64,000 nt of DNA, from assembly GCA_947652605.1 (NCBI GenBank), contig OX393579.1, positions 26,185,674-26,249,673 of the forward strand, written 5' to 3'. The DNA comes from Elmis aenea (Eukaryota; Arthropoda; Insecta; Coleoptera; Elmidae). Both the position numbers and the translations under genes were made by a program. Within the stretch, counting starts at the first letter, position 1; every line of letters begins with the position of its first letter. The notes below the pieces were generated by a model. The model was not told the DNA's origin, did not search any database, and saw only the letters and a program-made list of their open reading frames with translations. Positions 15,001-26,706 of the stretch are shown here, one piece after another.

Positions 15001-18000
15001 CTATAGTAGCTAATGCAAGTAACTAAATCAAGTAAGGGAATTTAGCTACTTGCAACGTGTAGACAGTTTCGTTTAATACTTGCGCAAGTAAACAATTTAG
15101 TGACTTTTTTAGTAAAGTAAATAGAAGTCATTACTATTTACTTGAAGACGATATTCCATTTTTTGTCAATTACTAAACAATTTCACTAAATTGGATGCAG
15201 ACCACGTATATATTGTGTAAACACTCACTAAACCTAAATTTTGACATGGTTTGCTACTTGATTAGTGGCTTGCTTTAGCTACTTGATTTAGCAACTTGCA
15301 TTAGCTACTATACCAATGTTAATTCGGCATTATATACAGGATGTTTCAAAATAACTGAAGATTAAAGATCATGAGCAACTATCAAATTTTTTAATTTTAT
15401 CCCTTGTTAAAAATAAGGAAATTACATGAAGTGTAACACAATTAAAAAGAGACGGCAAATTTCAATAACTTTGAAAGTTTAATTATAGCAGTATTTCTCA
15501 AACTTTTTACTTTAAGGACCCTTCAAGAGCTTTCAAAGGACCCTAATAAATTGTTTGGTAGATAATATTTTAGCCTGACAAATAAATTTGAAAGATTCTC
15601 GAACATCATGAATAGGATTTGGAACCGCGTCTTCTTTGATTACGTGATGTTTCGACCATACTGTCCAAGACCAAGACCAAGACCAAGACAGTATGGTCGA
15701 AACGTCACGTAATCAACGAAGACGCGGTTCCCAACCCAGGAACGAAGATTGTAACATGGATGATGGCCACGAAAGCCTAAAGAATAAAATATCATGAATA
15801 GGCTTGAGGGACCCCTTCAGAAGGATTCAGGGACCCCCTAGGGCAGGGGTTCTTAACCAGGGGTCCACGGACCCCTTAGGGATCTGTAGAAAGATATCAG
15901 GGGGTCCGCGAGCTTTGATGGCATAAACTAATTTATTAACTTTATTTTAACTAACTTCCAACTGAAATCTACTTATGAAAGTATGCATTAAATTACAATA
16001 GTATTAGCTGTATCGGTGGTCCTGAATAGAAATAATAAACATTTTCATATCGCAATGCAGTTGTTAAACATTTTGAAAAAAATCTTTATTCTGAGAAGGG
16101 GTCCACGGCCTTTACCTGACTGGCAAAGGGGTCCATGGAACGATAAAGGTTAAGAACCCCTGCCCTAGGGATTCGTGGACCACACTTGGAGAAACACTGA
16201 GTTACAGTATTATTATAGTTATAGATATTATTAAAATAACAATATATACTAAACTCAATTTATTTTTCAAGTTTTTTTTAAATCAACAGTATTATAATAA
16301 TAATAATAAAATACTGATAACAGAAAAATAGACAGTAAGGCGCGTTAAAGTTTCATAAAATTTTGCATTTGCGCCTTGCAATTTTTATTGAATGAAATTA
16401 GTTCTTATATTTTTATTGTTATTGGAAAAATATATTAAGTAGGACATTTATGCGTTTTTTCTTGGGGAGATAGGACACCCTTTATATTTTTACATTTTAG
16501 GATTCCCCTTAAAATTTACTTTAAAAATGTATTAGGTTTTATGTAAATCATTTTCATAAGAATTACATTTTTATGAAAATTTTAAGCGATACGGCACTTT
16601 CAAATTTTTTTAACATTTAAGTTCTTTAAAAAGGCAGTTGAATTTCGTTTGAAAATTAGATTGACAATAGATTAATTAACACTTTGCGCTAGCTACATTT
16701 TAAAAATATTATACAGGGTGTTTTTTAAGGTTGGTCAAACTTGTGAAATTTTAAACATTGTTAACTCAATTTTCTTAAATACAGCACCCTATACGATTTT
16801 ACATAGTCTTGTAGAAAATTTGATTGTCTGTTAAAAACATTAACCTTGTTTTATACCTAAAACTGATATTTTTCGAGATATCGTGATTTTATTGTAAATA
16901 ATTAGGGCAAAGTAATATTTTCGAGTAGGCTTTAAAGGTAGGCAGCAGTAATTTTGTGACAATTGAAAGATAAAAACAAGAAAGTTATAATTTAATCTTT
17001 TTTTTTAACGATATTTAAAGTTTCACAAGTTTGAAAAAACCGTAAAAAATACCCTGTATAATATTTTTTAAATGTAGCTAGCGCAAGGTGTTAATTAATC
17101 TATTGTCAATCTAATTTTCGAACGAAATTCTGCCTTTTTAAAGAACTTAAATGTTAAAAAAAATTGAAAGTGCTGTATCGCTTAAAATTTTCATAAAAAT
17201 GGTTGACATAAAACCTAATACATTTTTAAAGTAAATTTAAAAAGGAATCCAAAAAAATAAAAATATACAGGGTGTTCCATATAAAATTTCAAAGTTTGAG
17301 TCCGCTTTCGATTGAACCGGAAGTCGTAATGCAACCTCAGTATTTTCACCGAATTCGAAAAATATGATAACGCTTAGATACAAAATTCTGTTTCCATACG
17401 TTTGCGCATCCCTGTACTATGTAACAATAATTTTTAACTACACTGAGTGGTTCGTTTTCGCACACCTATACATGACTGAATAATCTCAACAAACTATAGA
17501 AAACTTACTATTTAAAACAAAAATGCTGTTTCACATTTTTTAAAAATTTAAATTATTAAAAACACAAACCTGAAATGCTCCAAAACTTCACCAAATTCAA
17601 ATAAAACTGTATCAAATTGCTGCAAAATATCTACAACTGTGGGGACCCTCTTATACTCAAACATTTCTGGTTTTAAGCATACATTCAATAAAGAGCGCAA
17701 ATCATCCAACAAAAACAAAGCGTTGTTCAAACCAACCTGCAAAATAATTTTTATTACAATCACTCTAGTACATTACTAAGTTTTTTAGAAACAATAACAC
17801 TTACATAACATGTTTTTCTTCTTGCAGTTGCACCAAAAACTTCTGGTTTGTCATAAATATAATCAAAAACACAATGCATTGTACTAAAGCAATATTGCGA
17901 AACTGACATTTGCTTTGATTTTAATAAGTTCGTGTCTTCACCTTTGTCATTTTCAGAACTACAATTAAAATAGACCGAGTGTACACTTTGCATGTAAGGC

Positions 18001-21000
18001 CTTTCTGTGTTTGGTGGATTTATAGAAGATGAGGGTGATGAAAATTCTGAATATATTTGAGGGCATATCTGCAACATAATAATTTCTCAAAACTGTATTT
18101 TTGATCAAATATGTTACTCACAATTTGTTTTAGGTTGTAAGTGCATGGATCATTATAATAGTTTATTCTAACAATCAAATATTTTGTAAGCTTATGCAAA
18201 CAGCTCAATATTGCTGTTGTTAATCGAGAGGAAGTTGATGTCTTTAGATACTCATAAAAAAGCTGAAAATAAAAGGTGTTTAGTAATCAGACAATTACGT
18301 AGGTGAATGTTTAATAGTAAAAACTTATAAGAATGAAAAAAAATTGTTTAGATGTAAAAAAAATAATATGCTCATACTTTATAAATAAATAATAACCAAA
18401 TTTATTTCAAATGCAATTATTAACAATTTTGCACCTTAATGGGTTATGTATGTAGAAAAAGGTACAGTGTAGCCTAAAAAAAAAAACGAATTTTACCATT
18501 TTGCACATACGTTTTTAGTTTACTTGGTTTGGCTTAGCTTGGCTTATCATTTAGCTAGAACTTTAAGCTATTAATAAAATAACATCATTTGCACTTGGTA
18601 CAATAATCACTTGATTTTCTTTTAAATCAATGAAATTTCATGATAGGGTGTATTATTATTCTTAAGTCTAAAAAAAAGTGTTTTTGATAATCCATTTAAT
18701 ATCGTCTTGGCCAAACTATAAGGAAGAGTTTTATTTATAAAACTAGCATTAAAGAGATGCACCTTCAGTACGAGCCCCAAACAAAAGCACATTACGTTTT
18801 TTCCAAAAATTAGATTTAAATAATGATGACTACTTTATATTCAGTCATTTTATAGTCGGGTCAATACATTCGTTTCAGAGATACATAAGAAACAGTAACA
18901 GCTTACCTAACCATTCTATTCTGGAATTATCAAACAACTTACTTAAAAAGAACAATGACAGTAAAAACAATAAAACATAACTGACAATAATGCATGGATT
19001 TTGTTTCAAAGGTGATCAGCAATACTGTATTCAATATGGTGTTTTGTTTTACTGGTGCTAAGCCTTTTTAGGCTCTACTGCTATACAAACACAGTAAAAA
19101 ATGCTAAAGTGATAAGGTAATTTTTAAAGAATTACACTTATAATACTCAACAAGAATAATACAAAATTCAACTTACAAAAATTCAAATAAATTCAAATTG
19201 TACAGAGCCAAAGATTATTAAAGACAATTTATAAAGAGAGTTAAAAATTGTTTTAAAATGTTGATGTCTTAAATAACAGCTTAAGGCGCTGACCGCCAAA
19301 TATGAAATAACTCATATTTGATGATCTGACCCACGACCCAACTTAGTGAATACTAAACATAAAAACTATGTAATATTTAACATACATTTACAATGGATGG
19401 TCGCTGCAAAAACACCTCTGCTGGAAAATCTTGAAGCATAACTTCAATAAAAAATTCGCATGTATGCAGTAATGCGATCGGTTCAGTTGGATTGCGCAAC
19501 GAATGTTCCACTGATTCCAATACATGTCTGTCAGGTGATATAAGTGGTTGCCACCTTAAAAACAAGTTTGGAAGAAATATTTGTGGTGTGTCTATAGTAT
19601 TAAAAATACAGGTCTTTTCGCTTCTGCTGACATCCTTGGGTAACCTAAAAAAGATGCACCATTTAAATGAACTAAATTAATAAAAAAATACTGAACTGTT
19701 CAACTGAACACTGTCATCACCTAGTAATTTATTGTTCAAACTAGCTAAGACTATGGTTACAATACATGTGTTTTCTGATAAACAAAAAAACTTATACCCA
19801 TATACAGGGTTCTCGTTTTTCGAGGGCCACTATGGGGATGCCCGTAACTTTTTCATTTGATGTCGAATTTAATTTCTGTAACAACTTATTCATGGCAACT
19901 TTTTGCAAGGAATCAGAATCCCCAATTATATTTTCTGTGCGACGTTTCGTTTTTTTAAAACCATCATCAGGTCAATTTTTTCTTATGGACGCTATATCTG
20001 ATTTTAATGCCATAGGGCCTAAAACCGTTTAAAACTCATGTGGTACAAGTTACAAAGGTTTTTTAATTTGTTTTTGTATTAAACATTACAAATATTTGAA
20101 CACATAACTGCTGATTCAGACTATATTGTTGTTGTCCTAAGTTCAAATATTTATAGTTTATCTAAACAACAAATTAAAAAACCTTCGTAACTTGTACCAC
20201 ATGAGTTTTGAATTTTTAAAAGGCTTTTAATCTTATTTGTTTTTTGTTTTCAGTCTGTTTTTCTTTAAAAAAAAAAAACTAAAAAACCATCGTAGCTTGC
20301 ATATTATTAAAAATAAATAAATCAACTCTTTATATATTTGGAATGAGAAAAAATAAGGAATCAAATAGGTCATAGCTAACTATAGGTTCTATTTAGAAAA
20401 AGGTAAGTTTGTGTCATAACTTTTTAACGGCGAAAGTATTTTTCTTTTACAGTGTAATCGAATTTAACATAAAAATATCTAATAATATTGTTCATAAACT
20501 TTTTCGATATTTACAACAATAACAGAGATATGACACATTATTAATATAAAAAAACATTTTTTTTTCCAATAATTCAGAAACCGGAAATGATAGAAAATTT
20601 TTGAAAACTGTTCTATGTTTGCGTAAAGTACTGATAACACTGATAAACATTACCGCTTATTCATTTGCTAGTTACAACTGATAATACAGTTACATGTATA
20701 AAAGACTTAGCGTTAAACACTATTTAATACATATCGGTCGGCAGCCCGAAATACGTCCATGCTCGTTGGCGGACACTAGCCAAGAGGCCGGTGTGATTCT
20801 CACGCACTCGTAACACACACATGCGCACACTACAGTTTGTCTCAAAAAACTGTACATTTTTGGTAATTTAACCGTTTTTCTATCTTAAATATTAAGCAAG
20901 ATACCCATGTAATCCCATCGAATTTGGACCACCCTGTACTATATCATCTTCTTAATTCAAAAACACACAAAAAATTAACATAAATGGTTGCAATATTTTC

Positions 21001-22186
21001 ATAAAAAATGAATCAAATGAGTATGTTCAACAAAATCAAGTTTCTGTTATTGAGCTACATCTCAGACACGAATTTAGATGTTTGATTTGCGTTTTTCACT
21101 GTTACATTTCTTTCATCCATTTGAGTCAATAATATTGTTTTTTTTTACTGGCACGAAATATCTCTTCCGATAAAACACCTCATATATCAGTACCAATTCA
21201 AATTTCATAATCATTGTATTCATCATAAACGTCGTCAACTGACTGCATAAAAATTTAATATGGTGCGCATAAGAAATATAAATATCAAAAACTAAGTAGG
21301 CAGAGTTAATTTTAACAAAGCTATGCAATTTAGGCATTTGTCTAACCTACAAATACCAAATTTGTAACAGTTTTCGAGATCCCTATTTTCTTCATGATAT
21401 CATGTTAAAACATACACCCGGAACATCTAGCGAAGTCTAATTACATATAAAAAGTATAATACTAGTGCAAACGTGATAAAATCTAAGTTTTGCATACACA
21501 AATAAGTGTATTATATTTACCCAGTTTGTTGATCTACACACGAATCTACATAAACAAATCCTTCTATAGGTGAAGCGGTACTACAAATGAGTTGTGAACG
21601 AAATGAAGGTAAATTGCTGTCACCAGTTCTGTAGCTTAAAGGCACATCAGGTTGCAATAGAGGAACATTTAAAATGTTTTCATCCTGTTCTTTTAAAAGC
21701 TCTATTATTTTATCAACCAATGAATTTAATTTTGGTTCCACACAAGATCGAATTCGTCTTGTTTCTGATATAAGATTTTTACCATAATGTCGCATTAAAA
21801 TTAAACCACTTTCTGTCTATAAATTAATAACATATTTATAAATCAAGTTCCTTATTAAGCCAATAAAAAACATACTTTTAAAATCCTTACAATAAGATTT
21901 AACACTACATCTTGGTATGTACATGGTTCTAGTAAAAACCATTCAAACAATTTGGTCAATATTTCGTTGCTTCTTGCCAAATCATTATCATATACAAAAC
22001 CATGATCCAATTTTGATAAAATGCTAAGCAAAGCTCGTTCGCGTATTTCTTGTATTTTATGACCTAAAATATTTAAAAATTTGTAGGTTATGTTCATGAA
22101 ACGAACGTTAACGGTTATGTATTTAAATAAATAATGTTGTTACCTAATTTTTGAATGTGAACTGATGAAATAAATCTGTCGCACAT
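1..22186 (-). CDS. RTTN: Rotatin (RTTN/Ana3) orthologue, 5' half, 16 exons, runs off left edge
   Basis: Rotatin is a large armadillo-repeat-like protein needed for centriole assembly/elongation and ciliary basal bodies (Ana3 in Drosophila). Exons on the minus strand, all with GT-AG borders and matching phase: 22186-22144, 22063-21876, 21816-21521, 19644-19386, 18262-18122, 18068-17805, 17736-17570, 14769-14550, 11077-10816, 7903-7698, 7381-7172, 7114-6899, 5094-4785, 2684-2481, 2426-2153, 185-<1. They encode about 1,148 residues; vertebrate rotatin is about 2,200, so roughly half is missing to the left. Identity rests on the N-terminal KLGHKIQEIRERAL block (rotatin N-terminal domain), on DRHVLE...LQDFPAEVFLQRP in exon 4 and on YPHIHET in exon 8. 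The start is the ATG of a 43-bp first exon (MCDRFISSVHIQKLG), which completes the conserved KLGH motif; the in-frame ATG at 22097 would bypass it. The last two exons have little family similarity that I can recall and rest on open frame plus phase. Confidence 0.93.
468..2093. mobile_element. hAT-type element with 8-bp target duplication GTCTATAG
   Basis: Terminal inverted repeats CAGTGATGTCCAAC (468) and its complement (ending 2093) are flanked by identical 8-bp GTCTATAG at 460-467 and 2094-2101, the hAT signature. No transposase frame is visible, so it is non-autonomous. Its centre (about 740-1625) is filled by a second inverted repeat made of GAACCGG/CCGGTTC words. It lies in the rotatin intron between exons 15 and 16. 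Confidence 0.85.
740..1625. repeat. Nested palindrome rich in GAACCGG / CCGGTTC
   Basis: The block from CAGGGACCCAAACTGAACCG (758) is answered in reverse by GGTTTGATTCGGGCCCCTG (ending about 1524). Dozens of GAACCGG-like words occur in both arms. The matched arms meet near 1150, and a further copy of the central segment follows at 1530-1620. Short open frames here carry no recognisable protein. Confidence 0.7.
3495..4466. mobile_element. Long foldback element, CAGGGTTCTCG ends, TA-flanked
   Basis: The left end CAGGGTTCTCGTTTTTCAAG (3495) is mirrored by CTCGAAAAATGAGAACCCTG (to 4466), with TA on both sides. Arms of several hundred bp pair around a short centre near 3950-4050. There is no transposase frame, so it is a non-autonomous MITE-like foldback with a TA duplication as in Tc1/mariner-type elements. 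A partial copy of the left arm is at 19805-20010. It lies in the rotatin intron between exons 13 and 14. Confidence 0.8.
5174..6655. mobile_element. Long foldback element, CAGGGTGATTGAAG ends
   Basis: Left CAGGGTGATTGAAGTTCGAG (5174) and right CTCGAATTTCAATTACCCTG (6655) are inverted and followed by TA. Arms of about 580 bp (5174-5745 and 6056-6655) match with few differences. The two 79-residue open frames (5378-5617 plus, 6212-6451 minus) are the same arm sequence read in each direction and are not genes. It lies in the rotatin intron between exons 12 and 13. Confidence 0.82.
7458..7620. mobile_element. Short MITE, CAGGGTGTGCCAAA ends
   Basis: A 163-bp element with inverted ends CAGGGTGTGCCAAA and TTTGGTGCACCCTG, flanked by TA on each side. 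It lies in the rotatin intron between exons 10 and 11. It is too short to encode anything. Confidence 0.7.
8082..9262. mobile_element. Long foldback element with internal hairpins (family of 12279-14024)
   Basis: Inverted ends CAGGGTGGCCTATTTTCGAT and ATCGAAAATAGGCCACCCTG lie next to TA on the left and TA on the right. Inside, a module of about 420 bp (CTCGCTTAAACGAAAAGATA followed by a smaller hairpin around CACCTAACTTTCTTATT) occurs twice. The result is hairpins inside a hairpin. It lies in the rotatin intron between exons 9 and 10. Confidence 0.8.
9544..10468 (+). pseudogene. Decayed mariner-type transposon
   Basis: Ends ACACACTCTGACAATA and TATTGTCAGACTGTGT are inverted. Between them are fragments of a mariner transposase in broken frames. 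A GRQSTSRTPERIKKMRDFV-like helix-turn-helix segment lies near 9850-9905, followed by ISRETIRLV near 9955-9980. Near the 3' end is a KYFDEI..IQTES-like segment and the C-terminal KGDYFEY-like tail (about 10370-10395). Stops and frameshifts interrupt it throughout, so it is inactive. Assignment to mariner rests on recalled family motifs. Confidence 0.65.
11282..11727. repeat. Degraded arm of the 51302-53376 foldback family
   Basis: The CAGAGTGTTTCACT start (11284), CTATTGCTATCTTCGTAAAT, AATGGGACAAAC and the later TAGTAGGTGATGAC...AATAACCGA blocks occur in the same order as in the left arm at 51302-51780. Only one arm is present, so this is an old truncated copy. Confidence 0.55.
11749..12005 (-). 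pseudogene. piggyBac-type transposase fragment
   Basis: The minus-strand frame reads HKSRKGIILSSSSVALYTF and continues FDNELVNLLVTECNRYAEQ. That resembles the segment that opens the DDE domain of piggyBac-family transposases (an F-x-x-E-L-[IV]...T-N-R-Y-A-x-Q motif). Nothing else of the transposase can be read and no TTAA ends were found around it. It is not part of rotatin: the flanking rotatin exons join in phase without it. Confidence 0.45.
12279..14024. mobile_element. Long foldback element interrupted by a TTAA-flanked insertion
   Basis: Same family as 8082-9262: left GGGTGGTCTATTTTCGATGC (12279) and right GCATCGAAAATAGGCCACCC (14024) are inverted and share the internal hairpin modules. 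The left TACAGGG end is mutated to TATAGGG. A 604-bp unrelated segment (12480-13083) splits the left arm. It lies in the rotatin intron between exons 8 and 9. Confidence 0.78.
12480..13083. mobile_element. piggyBac-like MITE with TTAA duplication, nested in a foldback
   Basis: TTAA occurs at 12476-12479 and 13084-13087. The ends CCTTTTAAGC and GCTTAAGAGG are imperfect inverted repeats. Removing the insert plus one TTAA restores CTCGCTTAAACAAAAAG, the sequence seen in sister copies of the host foldback. No transposase frame is present. Confidence 0.75.
14059..14216. mobile_element. piggyBac-like MITE, 158 bp, TTAA duplication
   Basis: Inverted ends CCCTTTCCCTGCGG and CCCGCAGTGAAAGGG are flanked by TTAA at 14055-14058 and 14217-14220. 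The ends resemble those of the element at 37222-37977. Confidence 0.75.
14972..15329. mobile_element. Palindromic MITE with TTA duplication
   Basis: TGCCGAATTTACATTGGTA and its complement TACCAATGTTAATTCGGCA bound a 358-bp palindrome. TTA lies at both edges (14969-14971 and 15330-15332). The 3-bp TTA duplication points to the PIF/Harbinger type, but no transposase is present. Confidence 0.6.
15619..15731. repeat. Near-perfect hairpin with CCAAGA tandem loop
   Basis: The stem GGAACCGCGTCTTC...GACCATACTGTC pairs with its reverse complement ending GAAGACGCGGTTCC. The loop consists of three tandem CCAAGA units. Confidence 0.7.
15844..16162. mobile_element. hAT MITE with perfect 8-bp duplication CCCTAGGG
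   Basis: Ends CAGGGGTTCTTAACC and GGTTAAGAACCCCTG are perfect inverted repeats. CCCTAGGG flanks both sides (15836-15843 and 16163-16170). At 319 bp it is non-coding and sits inside the older hAT MITE. Confidence 0.88.
16470..17280. mobile_element. Foldback sharing its core with the 29592-32083 element
   Basis: The arms around AGGATTCC...TACATTTTTAAAGTAAAT are inverted across about 800 bp. An inner pair of CAGGGTGTTTTTTA / TAAAAAATACCCTG ends lies at 16714 and 17056. The inner motif GGTCAAACTTGTGAAA...TTTAAACAT is shared with 30006-31668. It lies in the rotatin intron between exons 7 and 8. Confidence 0.7.
19805..20936. mobile_element. Chimeric foldback remnant with two different family ends
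   Basis: The left end (CAGGGTTCTCG..., 19805-20010) belongs to the 3495-4466 family. The right end (ATCCCATCGAATTTGGACCACCCTG broken by two-base differences, to 20936) belongs to the GGTGGTCCAAATTCGAT family also seen at 47523. A palindrome around GGTACAAGTTAC (20038-20210) lies between and matches the centre of 49326-50505. It lies in the rotatin intron between exons 3 and 4. Confidence 0.55.
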
Positions 22187-25100
22187 ACTTTAAAGCTTCG
22201 TTTTTCAGTTTATGAAAATATTTTGACAACTTGTTGAACGTAAACAAACTTTACCGCCCATAGTACGCTACGTTTAAATGGAAAACTCTGGCGCCAAATT
22301 TAAATAATATCAGATTAACAGATTTATTTGTGCTTTACAATTGTTTACAAGCGTTACAAATTATTGTTATTAACATTTTAGCTTCCATAATATGACCGTC
22401 CAAGAAAATATATGGCACATCATAAAAAGTCTGTATAAATCATCAGGTGTTTTAACATCGAACCATTCTGCATCTATTAATGCTACATAGATATTGCGAA
22501 GAACGGCGATCATTTTACTTCTGTTCGTTTTAAAACACGGTTAAAAAAGTTAATTATAATTTCTTTTTTTTTTGACACCAAGCTGGTGTATAAAAAGTCA
22601 TTGATGACAGTCAAAAATAAAATGATAAAATGTATCAATCTTCATTTATAAAGTTTAAGGATCCAAAATACTTGGGATTGGAGTCCAATCATTAAACATA
22701 CATCAGATTTCAAAATAATAGCATGGAAGAGTTGAATTAAGATAAAAATAAAATTACGATTTCATGCAAAAAATTTATTTTAATTTTTGAAAATATTTTT
22801 AACACAGAGCAGAGAATAAGTAAAACATTGACTTGGTGCTTTACTAAGGTCAACAAACATAAGCAAGAATTTTCATTTTTCTGAACTTCAGATTAGATAT
22901 ACGCGACCTGTGTATATTATGTAAACTAGAGGTGGGGCTTTTTTTTGTTATGTCACCAGTCTTTTTAAAATTTTTCACTAACTTTTTTAGCTCCCCGCCC
23001 CTTTTATATCGATATCGATATCACCCCTAATGTAAACTATATTACGAATAATTATTTCGTTTTAACATGGCATGTATTCAATTGTAATTCTACTGTACAG
23101 TGCTCTCGAACCACTTAGTCACACATTAGTTTGAGAAATGCTGGCATAAAAAAACTAAATGTCTGAAAATTTTTATTAACAATTATACAAAAATATTTGT
23201 AAGCATAGATATATTTACTAATAATAAATAGTTAAAAATATAATATACCTATGTGCATGTATATTTTAGAATAACATTAATTACACATTTTTAAAATATT
23301 AAGACACACATTTATAAAAGCTATATGTATATACACAAAACATGTACATATAATGTACATGTGCTTTACTCTCTAATATATTTAACGGTGTACTCTATAA
23401 AATAAAAGCTTTTGTTCCTTTTACAAAAAATAAAAATAAAATAACAGCTATCTAAAGTTCATGCAGAAACAAAATAAAAGTTGTTTCCATTTGTTGTTCA
23501 GTCAACATAGACATAGAACATACCAATTTGAGATTAAATTGTTTTCCTCAAATACAATTCTTAAATGTTTTGATCACTTACAAATAAATATCATCCTGTA
23601 TTGCTATATTTTTCTGTGTGTGGTCAGTCCAACATAGTTTTTGAAGGTAGGTAGTCTGTATGGAACAGTCATGTAAAATACTCAATAAATTGACAATAAA
23701 TGAACCAATTATTTTTCAAAGAAATAGTCAACAAATTTTGTATTCCCAAAGATTTTAGGACAGAGCCTATTTGTGTACCGAAATAAAATATAACTTAAAT
23801 TACTGTGACTCTATGTAAGTAGTAGAAAATAAAAAAATTGTGGACAGTTAATTTAGAAAAAATTACAATGTCAACAATACAGAAAAATAATGTCACAAAA
23901 TTCCTGTTGACTATTTACAAATAACTGCTTAGCTGCCTTTCCACATAAAAAATATAAAAACATACAATTTACTAGGAATCAGAAAAATAGAGTGAACAGT
24001 TTTATTACAACAAATATATTTACACCAAATGTATTGAAATAAATATATCAAGGCTCGAGTCTCTATTACCTTACAAATTTTTACAGTGGTGAGTATATCT
24101 GTAGCAACTTATAATTTTAAACATTAAAATACAAAATTCCTTGAAAATCCAGATTTCTAAAGTTCATGTAAAAGCTTCAAAAAATTGCTTTAAAAAAAGC
24201 ACCAATACATTTTTATATCACAATTACTACCGCTAATATCCCATCACAAAAACTGCAAAGATGATAGTAAACATAGGTACTCAAAACGGTTTTAAAAATG
24301 AAACACAACAGAAAATATTCGAATATAAGTTTGTATAACATTGACTTGCAGAATTAAAAATAAGATAAATGATATAAACAACGAGTTAGAAGGCACAGAT
24401 TAGTTTCAAACAATATTTTATCATAAAACTTGTTTTGATAAACACATGAACATTATTAACCACATAAGTATTTTAAACAACAATAATATAAATGTGCACA
24501 TTTCTAATGATCTATTATAACACGTCTTAAAAGTATGCCAAAGTACAACAATAAAAAACACAGTGTACAGCTTTAAAATATTGGAACATTTTATTACATT
24601 TAAACCATTAATTTGGCAGCTTATAGAATATGTAAGGCACTTTTGTTGTATATTGGGGACCTCATTTACATATTTTGAAACATAAGGATGCCACGAGTCA
24701 ATATGAATTTTCATTTAAATTTAAATGTAAGACAGTAAATTTAAAACAACTTTAGTCACAAATAAAATGATCGAAAGAAATCAAAATTGATGTTTTTATA
24801 ATAAAACCAGTTGTTTTGGTCAGGTTTACGCAAGCAATTTATTAAATGTTTTAATATTTCGGAACTAGAAAACTTTTAACTTTTTTTTTATTTTACAAAA
24901 AATTGTTTATAAAATGTGCTACTAATACTTGTAGTATGTGTTAATATTAATCGTGGATAACCATTTTATTTCATCTTTGCTGTTATCTTTGATATTGATA
25001 AATCAACCCTATCGAAATTTATTGTTTTTATGGAATAATGAAGTGTCTCAAAATACGGAAATGAATACTAAATACACCAAAATTATCAAATTAAATAAAG

Positions 25101-26706
25101 TTATGTTTTGAAATGAAACAATTGTTAATTATTACTTATAGCTTATTGAATTAATATAAGAGAATTTTCTTACACCTTCAAATATATTTTGGATTCTTAC
25201 AAGGTGTAAGCAATTTTTTTGGTCAATGTATTCAGTAAAACACTTAACAGTTCACAGCATACACATCGAGTTCGTGATGTTGAACTAATGCGTAAACTTT
25301 TAAAATATAATTTTATAAACTGATTTTTCTTTCATTTAAAAAAAATTCAAAAAGTATCGTAGTTTGAAACTAAGCTAAATATATTTGTACATTTATGTCA
25401 GTTTTAACTATTGACGTTTGTTTCAATTGAACCCTGTATTAATTTAACAATTAGCTTATTAGAAACTATGTAATTATATCTACATACAGGTATAAACATG
25501 TGTAGGCAATTGGTTTGTTAATATCTACACAAGAGATCTGCTGTAGTATTTGAAGTTATAAAGAATATCAAAAGATTTATTTATACAATTGCACTACCTA
25601 TGTGGTAATTTTCTTTTATTTTACATGCATAATCATCTTTGGAAGAATATATTATAATATTACTTATAATGAGATTTTACACAACAAAAATATTTATAAT
25701 AATTAGCTAAGGCTGTATAAGCATGTTCCCAAAGTGAATGCGTTTGAAATACGATTAAAAAAGTATTTAATTTTTTTAAATTTAAACAAAACGAATAGAT
25801 TTTCAGGCATTATTTCTTACTATTTTTACTTATTATCCTTGACACTACGATTAATTCATAGATTTATAAAAAATAACAACTTTTGAATAATCATTTAATT
25901 TAGCATATTTTTAAAAATTGAGCATATTAAGATTTTATTCTCGTTTTTTGTTGCAGTGGAGTGGTCTTTAAAAAAAGTGCAATTTAATGAGTATGAGTAA
26001 TAAAAGTCAATTATGACAAATGAGCTTGGTATGAAGTTAGCGAGATTGCAATTGTTTCAGTTTGTCATTTATTATCAATATTTTGATAGTGGTAATTTTT
26101 ATTAATTTCAATTGATATCTTCATTCAAATTTTTTCAAAATGACTAACTAAAATCAGGCAATATCAAAACTCATATTACATATGGCAAATGGGATGTTGT
26201 TGAAATGTGAATATAATGTTAGCTTACTTAATTACTGTAACAATTATAGTCAAACCCTGGCTTATTAGTTAACATACACTTTTGTCACCTCCACTAATAA
26301 ACGGTAAAGAATAAAAGATGAATATCACTTTCTTAATATAAGTTTCCTTTAGTTAAACTTAAAATATGTATTACTAAAATTACAAACAACAAAACGAATG
26401 TAAGCGATTTTAAAAATTTCATTACAAGAACTTTGTATAATCATAGTGCCAGATTTTTCTTTTTTTTCTTTTTTGCAAAAGGTGTTACATAAAATTTCAA
26501 ATTGTATTCTAGTTTAGTCTTATTGATTAAGTTAGGCCATACCTCAGAACTGTGGATTGTAAAGGTGGTATTTTATAGTAGCGATATTTAGATATTTGGA
26601 GAACAAAGTATTTTATCAGTCAGTCTTTAAAATTAAAATATGTATTTACAAGTCCATTTTGTTTGTGCTTTAACACAGCCCAGACAATAAACAAATAATT
26701 TAGTTT
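22187..26706. other. Intergenic AT-rich stretch between rotatin start and cta stop
   Basis: I see no conserved coding exon, RNA gene or element with paired terminal repeats here. Short open frames, such as 24421-24714 on the minus strand, show no family similarity. Much of the right half may be 3' untranslated sequence of cta, but no single poly(A) signal can be chosen. A short GGGGCTTTTTTTT / GCCCC palindrome with repeated ATCGAT lies near 22930-23030. Confidence 0.5.

Larger units (their letters stand above)
15489..16199. mobile_element. hAT-type MITE, CAGTATTTCTC ends, containing two younger insertions
   Basis: Ends CAGTATTTCTCAAACT (15489) and GGAGAAACACTG (16199) are inverted. The flanks AATTATAG and AGTTACAG agree at 6 of 8 positions, as an aged hAT duplication would. 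A hairpin (15619-15731) and a second hAT MITE (15844-16162) interrupt it. Confidence 0.65.

Noticed and set aside
24421..24714. 97-residue minus-strand frame between rotatin and cta
   Set aside because: Low-complexity AT-rich frame with no similarity; plausible chance frame in a possible 3' untranslated region.
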